Of a DNA stretch of 64,000 bases, positions 52,453 to 62,787 are shown in pieces (position 1 is the first letter of the stretch; the number at the start of each line of letters is the position of its first letter). A model generated the notes under the pieces. The model was not told where the DNA came from. It saw only the letters and a list, made by a program, of their open reading frames with translations, and did not search any database. This DNA comes from Thauera sp. (GTDB lineage Bacteria; Pseudomonadota; Gammaproteobacteria; Burkholderiales; Rhodocyclaceae). The position numbers and the translations under genes were made by a program. Location: NCBI GenBank assembly GCA_017302295.1, contig JAFLDS010000001.1, positions 310,001 through 374,000 of the forward strand, written 5' to 3'.

Positions 52453-52842
52453 ATGAAGAAAGTTCTTTCACCCGTGTGGCGCCTGGGGGCGCTGAGCCTG
52501 GTCCCGCTCGCATTCGCTTCGGGTCGCGTCGAGGCGGCCGATGTGCGTCATGGGACGGATGTGTTTGCGCAGGAGTGCGCTGAATGCCACAGCGTGAGGG
52601 AGGGCAAGAACAAGAAGGGGCCCTCCCTGTTTGCGGTGGCCGGGCGCAAGGCGGCGATCGTTGCCGACGTCGCCTACTCCGACGCGATGAAGGCATCGGG
52701 GATCGTGTGGACGCCTGCCGCACTTGATGCCTACATCGCCAATCCGCGCAAGGCGGTACCGGGCGGAAAGATGAAATACGACGGACTGGCCGACGCCAAG
52801 GATCGCGAAGACCTCCTCGCCTACCTCGGCTCGCTGAAGTAG
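52453..52842 (+). CDS. Class I cytochrome c
   Basis: 129 aa. Signal peptide to about residue 28; haem motif C42-A-E-C45-H46 in QECAECHSV; axial Met107 in PGGKMKYDGL, with GPSLFAVAGRKAA and WTPAALDAYIANP as in mitochondrial-type cytochromes c. Periplasmic electron carrier. It follows the Cyc2-like gene by 16 bp with a partial ribosome site (AAGG), so it is the probable shuttle between b561 and the outer-membrane protein. Confidence 0.93.
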   Translation: MKKVLSPVWRLGALSLVPLAFASGRVEAADVRHGTDVFAQECAECHSVREGKNKKGPSLFAVAGRKAAIVADVAYSDAMKASGIVWTPAALDAYIANPRKAVPGGKMKYDGLADAKDREDLLAYLGSLK

Positions 52843-52857
52843 GTTGTCATCCGCCGG

Positions 52858-52888
52858 CGCCGGGCGAGGCCGCGGGCTTCGCCCGGCG
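52858..52888. terminator. Stem-loop at the end of the cytochrome operon
   Basis: Perfect 10-bp inverted repeat CGCCGGGCGA/TCGCCCGGCG with an 11-nt loop, between convergent cytochrome c and VTT genes. T-run absent on both strands. Confidence 0.5.
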
Positions 52889-52912
52889 TCGCTTATTGGT
52901 GCGCAGCCGGGC

Positions 52913-53479
52913 TCAGCGATCGCTTTCGGCGTCGACCTGATTCGTGCGCGGGAACAGGCGACTCAGTCCGCGGCCGACCCGCTCAGGGAAATGGCTGCTG
53001 GTCCACGCGAAGGCGGCGTACTTGATCAGCTTGCCGAGCAGCATGGCCAGAAAGGCGCTTGGGTAGTCGTGGTGCGCGGCGCCGAGGAAGATCAGCGCGG
53101 GCGTCTGCGGCAGGGGCGAGACGGCGATCGCGAACAGCGCGAGCACGCCGTAGGCGGAGGCCCACTCGACGACGCGGATCCAGGTCGGATTCGTCGCGAG
53201 TTGAGGGAAATGTTCGTGTAACTGAGTCCAGCCGAGGTGATGAAACGCGTACATCAACGCGGTTGCACCCAGGGCACTCCCAAGCGCCGAAAACCCGCTG
53301 ATCGCTCGCCACCGGCCGGCGGCAAGCAGGGTTGCAGGCACGACCACGGCAGTCACCGGATAGGCGGCGCTGAGCGTGCCGGCAAATGACAGCACGAGAC
53401 ACATCGGCAGCAGCCGATGTCCATGCGCGGCATATTCGAGCGCCCGGCGCAGAACGTTTCCGAGCCGGGCACGGATCAT
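52913..53479 (-). CDS. VTT-domain (SNARE-associated, DedA-like) membrane protein
   Basis: 188 aa of five to six hydrophobic segments with the VTT-type motifs: SAAYPVTAVVVPATLLAAGRW near the start, a conserved glycine run in GSALGATAL, and PLPQTPALIFLGAAHHDYPS before AMLLGKLIKYAAFAW. DedA/VTT proteins act in lipid scrambling or membrane integrity; the YqaA-like small forms are poorly known. Convergent with the cytochrome operon. ATG at 53479. Confidence 0.78.
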   Translation of the reverse strand: MIRARLGNVLRRALEYAAHGHRLLPMCLVLSFAGTLSAAYPVTAVVVPATLLAAGRWRAISGFSALGSALGATALMYAFHHLGWTQLHEHFPQLATNPTWIRVVEWASAYGVLALFAIAVSPLPQTPALIFLGAAHHDYPSAFLAMLLGKLIKYAAFAWTSSHFPERVGRGLSRLFPRTNQVDAESDR

Positions 53480-53492
53480 CGCTGCGGATGCC

Positions 53493-53843
53493 TCAGCGCG
53501 CAGCCTTGGCGTCAGCCTCGCATTTCTTCATGAAAGACGCCTTCGCCGCGCCGGCAAGCGGCTTGCCGTCCTTGGTCACCGCCTTGGCGGCGCAGCCGGC
53601 GCTCGCGCTGGCGCCTGCTTCGCACTTCTTCATGAACGACGCCTTCGCCGCGCCCGCGAGGGGCCTGCCGCTCTTGTCTACCGCTTTCGCCTCGCACCCC
53701 GAAGCCGCTGCCGGTTCCGCGGTGGCGGCAGGCATTGCCGCGGTGGCGGGTGTCGCGGGTGCGGCGGGCGTTGCCTGAGCAAAGGCGAGGTTGGCGGCGA
53801 AAAGGCCGGTCAGTGCAGCAACGATCAGTCTGGACATGCTCAT
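53493..53843 (-). CDS. PsiF-repeat secreted protein
   Basis: 116 aa. Signal peptide to about residue 22 (LAFA), an Ala/Pro/Thr linker, then two PsiF repeats, each with C-x3-AV-x-K-x-G-(R/K)-PLAGAAKASFMKKCE. Two cysteines per repeat. The family is named for the phosphate-starvation gene psiF; its role is unknown. The two repeats are nearly identical in DNA too. Only 13 bp from the VTT gene on the same strand. Confidence 0.88.
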   Translation of the reverse strand: MSMSRLIVAALTGLFAANLAFAQATPAAPATPATAAMPAATAEPAAASGCEAKAVDKSGRPLAGAAKASFMKKCEAGASASAGCAAKAVTKDGKPLAGAAKASFMKKCEADAKAAR

Positions 53844-53906
53844 CTCCTCTAGGTTAGGGCAGACAGGCGCTGGATGGGCCTGTCTGCGCGGGTTACGGCT
53901 TGAACT

Positions 53907-54347
53907 CTAGACCGTTTCGGTGAAATGCAGGTAGGGCAGTGTGTCGACACCGATGCGGATGCGATGCACCTCGGTGAGGCCGTTCGCCTTCACCAGCACG
54001 GTGAAGGCGCCGGGGGCGAACGGACCGACCATGCTTGCCCCATGCAGGTGGAGCTGGGCCACCTTGCGGCCGCGCTCGTCGAGCACACGCAGGTGCGCTC
54101 GCGTGTCGCGGTGCGGAATGCGGGCTGCAGGCGCGGGCAGCGCAAAGGTGTGCTGGTAGGGGGCGTGTGCCATATCGTCCTCCCGGTCGCCGCTCCGGCT
54201 GTATTCGTCGCGGTCGTCACCGCCGGGCTGCAGGGCCTCGCTGTCGCTGGAGGCCATTGCGGGGCTCGCACCCATGGCAAAGGTTGTCGCCGCGAGGCTC
54301 AGGAACCGGCGCAGGATGCGTCGGGAGATCCGCTTTCTGCCTTTCAT
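53907..54347 (-). CDS. Hypothetical exported protein
   Basis: 146 aa, family not recognised. An arginine-rich N-terminus and hydrophobic stretch to about residue 32 (ASPAMA) make a plausible, slightly long, signal peptide. An acidic linker follows (DDRDEYSRSGDREDD), then a beta-rich domain: THxxH-like AHLRVLDERGRKVAQLHLHG, GAFTVLVKANGLTEVHRIRIG. Lies 57 bp downstream of the DegP-type protease gene and probably shares its transcript. Confidence 0.6.
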   Translation of the reverse strand: MKGRKRISRRILRRFLSLAATTFAMGASPAMASSDSEALQPGGDDRDEYSRSGDREDDMAHAPYQHTFALPAPAARIPHRDTRAHLRVLDERGRKVAQLHLHGASMVGPFAPGAFTVLVKANGLTEVHRIRIGVDTLPYLHFTETV

Positions 54348-54404
54348 CCATCACTCCTTGATGTTGTGCCGCCGTGGCGATGCACGGCGGTTCGGGTCAG
54401 GGTG

Positions 54405-55895
<1,491 letters not shown>

Positions 55896-56008
55896 GTCGG
55901 CCTCCTTGCAACTGAGCGGGCAATGGATGCCCGCGACAGTTGCAGGTTAGAGGGAGCCGACTTAACGGAAACTTAAGACGTTTGACTCTTGCGCTGGCCC
56001 GGTGGGGC

Positions 56009-57322
56009 TCATGCAGGGAATTCGACCGTGACGCGCAGTCCGCCGAGCGGCGAGCTTCCGAGGACGAGACAGGCGCCGTGCCGTGTGGCGATGCTGTGGA
56101 CGATGGCCAGGCCGAGGCCACTGCCCGGCTGTTCCTGTCCGGCGCGTCGGTAGAAGCGGTCGAGGACGCGCTCGCGTTCTTCGGGCGGAATGCCTGGTCC
56201 GCTGTCATCGACGTACAGCGTGCATCCGTCGCCGCTATCGGTTGCGCGGAGGCCGACGTCGATGCGTCCGCCTTCCGGCGTATAGCGGATTGCGTTGTCG
56301 ACAAGATTGGACAGCAGCGTGCGCAATGCGGCCGCGTCGCCTTTCACGACGAGGCTGTCGTCGAGTTCGCCGGCGCCCAGGTCGATGTGGCGGGCCTCGG
56401 CCAGAGGCGCGTGATGGGCCAGACTCAGCCGCACCAGATCGGCCAGCGCGACACGTTGGTCGGGGGGCGTGGCGGTGGCGCCGGGCTCCTGGCGGGCGAG
56501 CGTCAGCAATTGCTGCACCATGTGCGTGGCGCGATGCAGACCGGCACGCAACTCGCCGAAGGCAGCGTCGCGTGCCTCATCGCTGGCGGCGCGTTCGCAC
56601 AGCTGGAGTTGGATCTGCAGTGCGGCCAGTGGGGTGCGCAGCTCATGCGCGGCGTCGGCGACGAAAGCCCGCTGTGCGGCGAGTGCCTGATCAAGGCGTT
56701 CCAGCAGGTGGTTCAGCGCCTCGACCAGGGGTTGTGCCTCGGCGGGCACCTGCTCGGCACGCAGCGGATCGAGCGAATCGGCGCGGCGGGTGGCGACCTC
56801 GCGCGCCAGGCGCTCGAGCGGACGCAGGCCGCGCCCCACCAGATACCAGATCAGGGCACCGAACAAGGGGATCAGGGCGAGCAGCGGCATCAGCGTGCGC
56901 AGCGCCGCGTCGGCCGCCATGCGGCTGCGCACCGACATCGGTTGCGCGACCTGGATGACGTGTTCGAGCAGCGGAATCGAAAACACCCGCCACGCGCCCT
57001 CATCCGTCTGCGCCGTGCTGTAGCCCAGCTGGGCGAGCGAGGGCAGGGTGCTGTGAGGGCGTGACAGGTAAAGCCGCACCCCGGTGTTGTCCCAGATCTG
57101 GATGACGAAATCGAGCGCTTCCTCTGGCGGGGCGAGCGGGGGCGCGGCCGGGCGTCCGAACTGCTGGTCGCGCAGTGACAGGGCGAGCTGGCGCAGCTGG
57201 TAGTCCATCAGCGCGTCGATCTCGGCGCGCGCGGCGGCGTAGGTGGCGAGTCCGCCGACGGCGAACACGACGACCAGGGCGCCAAGCAGAGAGAGCAGCA
57301 GCGTGCGTCGCAGGGAACTCAT
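56009..57322 (-). CDS. Sensor histidine kinase (QseC/TctE-like)
   Basis: 437 aa. Membrane helices at about 8-30 and 148-168, periplasmic sensor between. H box DAAHELRTPLAALQ, N box NLVDNAIRYT, G1 DDSGPGIPPEER, G2 GSGLGLAIV. The ATG at 57322 overlaps the response regulator stop by 4 bp. Q-linker region has RGLRPLERLAREV. Signal unknown; neighbouring DegP suggests envelope stress or metal. Confidence 0.93.
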   Translation of the reverse strand: MSSLRRTLLLSLLGALVVVFAVGGLATYAAARAEIDALMDYQLRQLALSLRDQQFGRPAAPPLAPPEEALDFVIQIWDNTGVRLYLSRPHSTLPSLAQLGYSTAQTDEGAWRVFSIPLLEHVIQVAQPMSVRSRMAADAALRTLMPLLALIPLFGALIWYLVGRGLRPLERLAREVATRRADSLDPLRAEQVPAEAQPLVEALNHLLERLDQALAAQRAFVADAAHELRTPLAALQIQLQLCERAASDEARDAAFGELRAGLHRATHMVQQLLTLARQEPGATATPPDQRVALADLVRLSLAHHAPLAEARHIDLGAGELDDSLVVKGDAAALRTLLSNLVDNAIRYTPEGGRIDVGLRATDSGDGCTLYVDDSGPGIPPEERERVLDRFYRRAGQEQPGSGLGLAIVHSIATRHGACLVLGSSPLGGLRVTVEFPA

Positions 57323-57981
57323 GGCGGCTCCGGCAGGTAGTAGCCCACGCCGCGCAGGTTGCGGATCCACTCCGCGCCCAGCTTGCGGCGCAGGGCGTGG
57401 ATATGGACTTCGACCGCGTTGCTCTCGATCTCCTCGTCCCAGCCGTAAAGCCGTTCCTCGAGTTGAGCGCGCGACAGCGGTTTGCCGGGCTGCTCCAGCA
57501 ACGCGCCGAGTAGCGCGAACTCCCGCGCCGACAGGTGCACCGGCTTGCCGGCGAGGGTCACCGCGTGGCTTGCGGGATCCACCTGCAGCGGCCCGTGGGC
57601 GATAAGCGGCGAGGCACTGCCACGCTGGCGGCGCAGCAGCGCGCGCACGCGGGCGCCGAGTTCATCGAGATCGAAGGGCTTGACGAGATAGTCGTCGGCG
57701 CCGGCATCCAGGCCGCGGATGCGGTCGGCCACCGCATCGCGCGCCGTCATCACCAGCACCGGCAGGGTGTTGCCCGCCGCGCGCAGGCGCTGCAGCAGCT
57801 CGATGCCGTCCCTCCGCGGCAGCCCGAGGTCGAGCAGCAGCAACTCGTAGGGGTTGTCGCGCACGGCGAGTTCGGCGGCCAGGCCGTCTCGCACCCAGTC
57901 GACCGCGTAGCCCTCGCCGCGCAGCGCGCGCTGCACGCCGGCGCCGATCATCGGGTCATCTTCGATCAGCAGCAGGCGCAT
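57319..57981 (-). CDS. OmpR-family response regulator (QseB/PmrA-like)
   Basis: 220 aa. Receiver: LLIEDDP, phospho-Asp in LLLDLGLPRRDGIE, Thr in MTARD, Lys in DYLVKPFD. Winged helix with LSAREFALLGALLEQPG and NAVEVHIHALRRKLG, LRGVGYYL. First gene of the pair; transcribed leftward from just before 57981, divergent from the SRPBCC gene over 72 bp. Confidence 0.94.
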   Translation of the reverse strand: MRLLLIEDDPMIGAGVQRALRGEGYAVDWVRDGLAAELAVRDNPYELLLLDLGLPRRDGIELLQRLRAAGNTLPVLVMTARDAVADRIRGLDAGADDYLVKPFDLDELGARVRALLRRQRGSASPLIAHGPLQVDPASHAVTLAGKPVHLSAREFALLGALLEQPGKPLSRAQLEERLYGWDEEIESNAVEVHIHALRRKLGAEWIRNLRGVGYYLPEPP

Positions 57982-58053
57982 GGCGGTCGGAGTAGTGAAA
58001 ACTGGTCTAGCATTGCAGCAGGTTACGACGAAAACGTAGTGGACGATCGAGTC

Positions 58054-58614
58054 ATGTCATTCCTTGCGCGCGTCCTGCTGTGCCTGCTGCTTTGGCCGGC
58101 GCTGCTTCGTCCGGCGGCTGCCGACACTGCCGCTTATGTAAGTGATCACGACGTGCACGTCGTGCGCGTCGGCAGCCATTTCACGGTGGACATGGTTGCC
58201 TTCGCGCCTGTGGCGGCGGAGCGGGCCTGGGCGGTGCTGACCGATTTCGAGCACATGGCCGATTTCATGCCCAACCTGCGCTCGAGCGAAGTGCTGGAGC
58301 GAAACGGGTCGGTAATCAAGGTGCGGCAGGCGGGCGAGGCGCGCTATGGCATCTTTTCCAGCCGGTTCGACTTCGTGCGCGAGTTCACCTTGTCGCCCCG
58401 CGTCGACATCCGCGCGTACAGCACGGGTGGCAACATCCGCCGCATGGACAGCCTGATGCACCTCGAGCCTGAGGCGGCCGGCACCCGGCTGCAGTACCAC
58501 GCGGAGGTCGAGCCCGATTTCTGGCTGCCGCCGGTGCTTGGCCCCAGCTTCGTCCGTCATGAAACCGCCGAACAGTTCTCCGCGATGATCCGAGAGATGG
58601 TGCGACGCCACTGA
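58054..58614 (+). CDS. Exported SRPBCC-fold (START-like) protein
   Basis: 186 aa. Signal peptide to about residue 23 (AAA), then a cyclase/dehydrase-type lipid-binding fold: APVAAERAWAVLTDFEHMADFMPNLRSSEV is split over residues 50-80, with RYGIFSSRFDF and LQYHAEVEPDFWLPP. Such periplasmic members may carry a hydrophobic ligand; none is known for this one. ATG at 58054; no strong Shine-Dalgarno. Confidence 0.75.
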   Translation: MSFLARVLLCLLLWPALLRPAAADTAAYVSDHDVHVVRVGSHFTVDMVAFAPVAAERAWAVLTDFEHMADFMPNLRSSEVLERNGSVIKVRQAGEARYGIFSSRFDFVREFTLSPRVDIRAYSTGGNIRRMDSLMHLEPEAAGTRLQYHAEVEPDFWLPPVLGPSFVRHETAEQFSAMIREMVRRH

Positions 58615-58692
58615 TGCGCGGGGCGGCCGGTCCGCGATTGCCGCAGCGCCAGACCATCGTGCGGGGCTGTGCTGCTCGGCGAGCGCTGAGGG

Positions 58693-60267
58693 TCAGGCCC
58701 TTCGAATTACCTTGTACAGGTTGAAGCCGCGGCCGGTGTGCACAATCTTCAGCCGTTCCGGCGATGGATTCTCCGCGTCGTCCGGGTCGGTCCCGAGCAC
58801 GATCAGGTAGTCGTAGAACTCGGGCCACTCGTCCCAGTATCGGCGATCAGTCGGTGAGGGTGGCGTATGCGCGGCAAGGATGATCTGGCTGATGGTCGGC
58901 GTCTCGCCGTCCTCGGTATCGACGTGTTCGCTGAAGGGCGGGCGGGCGTGCAGGATCTGCTTGCCGGGTACGACGAAGAGCCGTGAAACCAGCGCCGCGC
59001 GCTCGATGACCGCAAGGGTTGGGGCATGCGACAGCGCGGCGTCGATGGCGCCGTCGGGCAGGTTGTCGACCTGAGCCACGAGGATGCGCGAGCCGGGTGC
59101 CACCGCATGCAGCGAGCTCCTGAGTTCAAGCAAGGGTTGAGAGATGGCCGACCAATTGACCGAAACGTCGACGACGCGAAAGGCGATCGTGGCCAGGCAG
59201 ATGGCGAAGAACGCGTTCTGGCCCTCGAGCTTGCGCAGATCCATCGAGATGAAGCCGAGCGTCATGAAGAAGATGCCGACCACCAGACGTTCGTCCGCCA
59301 TCCACGAGCCGAAGGCCATGCGCGGCATGGCGAGAAAGGCAAGGGTGAGGATGCCGAGGACCAGCAGTCCCGCACGGTGAAAGCGCACCAGACCGCGGCG
59401 GATTGCGACCACGATGGCAGCGACGATCAGCGCCAGGAAAGGAATGTCGACCAGGTCGGAGTACACGGAAAGGAAGCGGGCGACGGCTTCGAACTTGCCC
59501 TGCGCTTCCCACACGTTTTCCTTCGCGAGTCCCCAGGTCGGGCTATTCAGCAGCAGGTAAAGGAAGGGCAGGAAGGGGAGCCCGAGCGCCAGCGCGCTGC
59601 CCATGACCTTGCCCGGCGTCAGTGACGGGCGCGACAGCAGCCGCCAGGCTTCGAAGCTGGCAATGCCGAGGCCATAAAGCCCGAGTGCCGAGAGGTGGCA
59701 TACATACAGGACGGCGCAAAAGAGCACGCTGATGCCGATCTTGAGCAAGACGCCGCGGTTGGCCAGCTTGATCCACGCGGCCAGGCCGAACACCGCGACG
59801 CCGACACCGAACAGATAGTTCATCAGGCCGACGAAGAGGAAGCCGTTGTAGACGAACAGCCCGCCCACGAGCGGCCAGGCCGACCAGCTACCGTGCAGAG
59901 ACCGGTGCAGGACCATCGGCCCGAGCAGCAAGAGCAGCAGGGTGAGGCCGATGAAGCAACGTCCTGCCGCATAGATGCCGATCCAGGATGCCAGCGTCGG
60001 GACGGTCAGGTCCATGATCAGGTTCGGGATCGGCGCCCACTCGGGTTCGTAGAAACCGGAAAGCAATTCGTTGCCCGGGATCTGCGAGAGCGCAAACATG
60101 CGCGCGAGGTGGTTCGGATAGTCCTCCAGCGGAGGCACCAGGGTGTAGAAGAGGGGTACGAGGATCAGGACCGCGACGAGCACGGTCTGTTTCAGTACGA
60201 CCCATCCACGCTCGGCGTGGAGACTCGTTGCCGAGGGCAGCGAGCCAAGGTGTGTGACGCTACGCAA
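58693..60267 (-). CDS. Polytopic membrane protein (GT-C-like), function unknown
   Basis: About 524 aa with ten or more membrane helices (first about 17-35, last near 345) and a soluble C-terminal part of about 150 residues (LVAQVDNLPDGAID, GTDPDDAENP, FNLYKVIRRA). The loop after the first helix reads PLEDYPNHLARMF, reminiscent of GT-C glycosyltransferases with an acidic residue in the first loop. No named family is claimed. The start is unclear: TTG 60267 with AAAGG upstream is preferred, while a GTG at 60387 would overlap the alanine dehydrogenase gene. Confidence 0.65.
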   Translation of the reverse strand: MRSVTHLGSLPSATSLHAERGWVVLKQTVLVAVLILVPLFYTLVPPLEDYPNHLARMFALSQIPGNELLSGFYEPEWAPIPNLIMDLTVPTLASWIGIYAAGRCFIGLTLLLLLLGPMVLHRSLHGSWSAWPLVGGLFVYNGFLFVGLMNYLFGVGVAVFGLAAWIKLANRGVLLKIGISVLFCAVLYVCHLSALGLYGLGIASFEAWRLLSRPSLTPGKVMGSALALGLPFLPFLYLLLNSPTWGLAKENVWEAQGKFEAVARFLSVYSDLVDIPFLALIVAAIVVAIRRGLVRFHRAGLLVLGILTLAFLAMPRMAFGSWMADERLVVGIFFMTLGFISMDLRKLEGQNAFFAICLATIAFRVVDVSVNWSAISQPLLELRSSLHAVAPGSRILVAQVDNLPDGAIDAALSHAPTLAVIERAALVSRLFVVPGKQILHARPPFSEHVDTEDGETPTISQIILAAHTPPSPTDRRYWDEWPEFYDYLIVLGTDPDDAENPSPERLKIVHTGRGFNLYKVIRRA

Positions 60268-60337
60268 TTGCTTTGTGACCTTTTTCGAACGACGGCCGCA
60301 GGCCGCTTCTTCGCGCCGCTGCCGGGAACCGCGGCGG

Positions 60338-61426
60338 TCAGGTGCTTCGGAGCGCCTCGGCCACTGCAGGGTGCGTGACTCTACCACCTTGCACGTTCAA
60401 TCCGGCGGCCAGATGGGGGTCGTCGACCAGCGCATGTTGGCAACCCTTGTCGGCCAGCGCGAGGACGAAAGGCAGGGTGGCATTGTTGAGGGCGAAGGTG
60501 GAACTGCGGGCGACCGCGCCGGGCATGTTGGTGACGCAGTAATGCACGATGTCGTCCACGATAAAGACAGGATCGGAGTGCGTGGTCGGCCGGCTGGTCT
60601 CGAAGCAGCCGCCCTGGTCGATCGAGACGTCTACCAGCACCGAGCCGGGCTGCATGCGCGCGAGCCATTCGCGTCGTACCAGCCGCGGCGTGAGTGCGCC
60701 GGGAACGAGCGCCGCGCCGATGACGAGGTCGGCGCGCAGGACCAGGGCCTCGATCATGCCCGCCGTGGCATGGCGCGTGCCCACGGTGCCGGCGAAGAGC
60801 TCGTCGAGGTGCCGCAAGCGCTCGATCGAGTTGTCGGCGACGATGACGTCGGCGCCCATGCCGATCGCCATCCGTGCCGCGTTGTAGCCCACCACCCCGC
60901 CACCGAGGATGACGACCTTGCCAGGCCCCACACCCGGCACCCCACCCAGCAGCACGCCGGAGCCTCCGTTCGGCTTTTGCAGATAGGTGGCGCCGGCCTG
61001 GACGGCCATGCGGCCGGCGACCTCGCTCATCGGCGCCAGTAATGGCAGCCTGCCCGAGGGGCTGGTCACGGTTTCGTAGGCTATCGCGGTGACGCCCGCA
61101 TCCATCAGCAGGCGCGCCAGCTGCGGCTCGGCCGCGAGGTGGAGGTAGGTGAAAATCACCTGGTCGGGCCGCAACAAGCGGCACTCGCTGGGCTGCGGCT
61201 CCTTGACCTTGACGATCAGCGCGCAGCGCGCGAAGACCTCGTCGGGCGTATCGACCAGCTCGGCGCCAGCGGCAAGGTACTGTTCGTCGGTCAAGCCGAT
61301 CGGCGCGCCGGCGCCCCGCTGAACCAGCACCCGGTGTCCGTGGGCAACCATCTCGCGGACGCTGTGCGGCGTCGCGCCGACACGGTATTCGTGGCTCTTG
61401 ATTTCCTTCGGGATACCGATCTGCAT
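60338..61426 (-). CDS. ald: Alanine dehydrogenase
   Basis: NAD-dependent conversion of alanine to pyruvate and ammonia. 362 aa: MQIGIPKEIKSHEYRVG start, VKVKEPQPSE (substrate-binding Lys), YLHLAAEPQLA (catalytic His), VILGGGVVGYNAARMA (Rossmann), and SIDQGGCFETSRPTTH, the family signature. ATG at 61426. It starts 8 bp after the moaA stop, in the same direction, so the two may share a transcript although the pathways are unrelated. Confidence 0.96.
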   Translation of the reverse strand: MQIGIPKEIKSHEYRVGATPHSVREMVAHGHRVLVQRGAGAPIGLTDEQYLAAGAELVDTPDEVFARCALIVKVKEPQPSECRLLRPDQVIFTYLHLAAEPQLARLLMDAGVTAIAYETVTSPSGRLPLLAPMSEVAGRMAVQAGATYLQKPNGGSGVLLGGVPGVGPGKVVILGGGVVGYNAARMAIGMGADVIVADNSIERLRHLDELFAGTVGTRHATAGMIEALVLRADLVIGAALVPGALTPRLVRREWLARMQPGSVLVDVSIDQGGCFETSRPTTHSDPVFIVDDIVHYCVTNMPGAVARSSTFALNNATLPFVLALADKGCQHALVDDPHLAAGLNVQGGRVTHPAVAEALRST

Positions 61427-61434
61427 GGCAGTGC

Positions 61435-62523
61435 TCAGCCTCCGATGTAGGACATCTCGATCTTGCGGGCCGCGGGCGTCGCTGCGGTACGGATCTCCGA
61501 GTAGCGGTCCTCGCGCTGCCGCCATACTGCCGCGATGGCTGCGTCCAGCCTGCCGTCGAGCTGCGCTTCAGGTGTGGCGCCGCGCAGCAGCGCACGCAGG
61601 TCGTGGCCGCCCTGGGCGAACAGGCAGGTGTAGAGCTTGCCCTCGGTCGATAGCCGGATGCGGGTGCAGGTGGAGCAGAAGGCCTGCGTCACCGAGGAGA
61701 TGACGCCAATCTCGCCAGCGCCGTCCTTGTAGCGCCAGCGCTCGGCCACTTCGCCCTCGTAGTTGGGGTCGATGGCCTCCAGGGGAAACAGGCGGTCGAT
61801 GCGGGCGATGACTTCGCGCGAGGGCAACACCTCGTCCATCTTCCAGCCGTTGGAAGCGCCCACGTCCATGAACTCGATGAAGCGCAGGATGTGGCCGCTG
61901 TGGCGAAAATGCGCGGCCATGGACTCGATGTCGTGGTCGTTGGTGCCGCGCTTGACCACCATGTTCACCTTGATCGGCCCCAGCCCGGCGTCCTGCGCGG
62001 CGGCGATGCCCTCGAGCACGCGCGCGACAGGAAAGTCGGCGTCGTTCATGCGGCGGAAGGTGGTGTCGTCGAGCGCATCCAGGCTCACCGTGACGCGGTT
62101 CAGCCCCGCCGCCTTCAGCCGGTGCGCGAGCTTCGGCAGCAGCACGCCGTTGGTGGTCAGCGTGAGCTCGACGCCGAGCTCGGCGAGCATGCCGACGAGC
62201 CGGTCCACATCCTTGCGCAGCAGCGGCTCGCCCCCTGTGATGCGGATCTTGCGCACGCCCAGCGCGACGAACCGTCGCGCCACCCGGGTGATCTCCTCGA
62301 AGCTCAGCAGCTCGCCGCGGGGCAGAAAGGCATGGTCGTCGCCGAAGACCTCGCGAGGCATGCAGTAGATGCAGCGAAAGTTACAGCGGTCGGTTACCGA
62401 GATGCGCAGATCGCGCATCGGGCGGGCGCGTCGATCTGCCAGCGGGCCGTGTGGCGCCGCAGAAGAATCCGCGTCGGAGAAGGCTGGCGTCGATGCTGCC
62501 GGCTGGATGGGGATGACTTTCAT
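61435..62523 (-). CDS. moaA: GTP 3',8-cyclase MoaA
   Basis: First step of molybdenum cofactor synthesis. 362 aa. Radical SAM cysteines C47, C51, C54 in [22 protein letters not shown]-terminal 4Fe-4S site in [12 protein letters not shown] and YTCLF; ends in the conserved Gly-Gly (YIGG). A 35-residue N-terminal extension precedes the family start. Supplies the cofactor that the fused xanthine dehydrogenase at the left edge needs, although far away. Confidence 0.96.
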   Translation of the reverse strand: MKVIPIQPAASTPAFSDADSSAAPHGPLADRRARPMRDLRISVTDRCNFRCIYCMPREVFGDDHAFLPRGELLSFEEITRVARRFVALGVRKIRITGGEPLLRKDVDRLVGMLAELGVELTLTTNGVLLPKLAHRLKAAGLNRVTVSLDALDDTTFRRMNDADFPVARVLEGIAAAQDAGLGPIKVNMVVKRGTNDHDIESMAAHFRHSGHILRFIEFMDVGASNGWKMDEVLPSREVIARIDRLFPLEAIDPNYEGEVAERWRYKDGAGEIGVISSVTQAFCSTCTRIRLSTEGKLYTCLFAQGGHDLRALLRGATPEAQLDGRLDAAIAAVWRQREDRYSEIRTAATPAARKIEMSYIGG

Positions 62524-62787
62524 TGGCTTCGGGTGTCCGGACGTCCCAGGTGGGCAGCAATGCTGCGGGTGCGTCGCACCCAATGCATTGTTCGGCGTCA
62601 AGCGGGGTGCTTCACACGTCTGTCGACCGTGTTGCGGGGCATTGATTCGATTATCTGCAGCCGGGTCGAGCGGTGCAAGGTGCTTGCCCTGCGGCAGCCT
62701 TGGGGTAAAGATAATGTCCGTGAAACGGCCCCTGGCCTGCACCTGCGCTGGCCTACCTCCCTTACCCGGCATCCGGAGAAAAACAAC

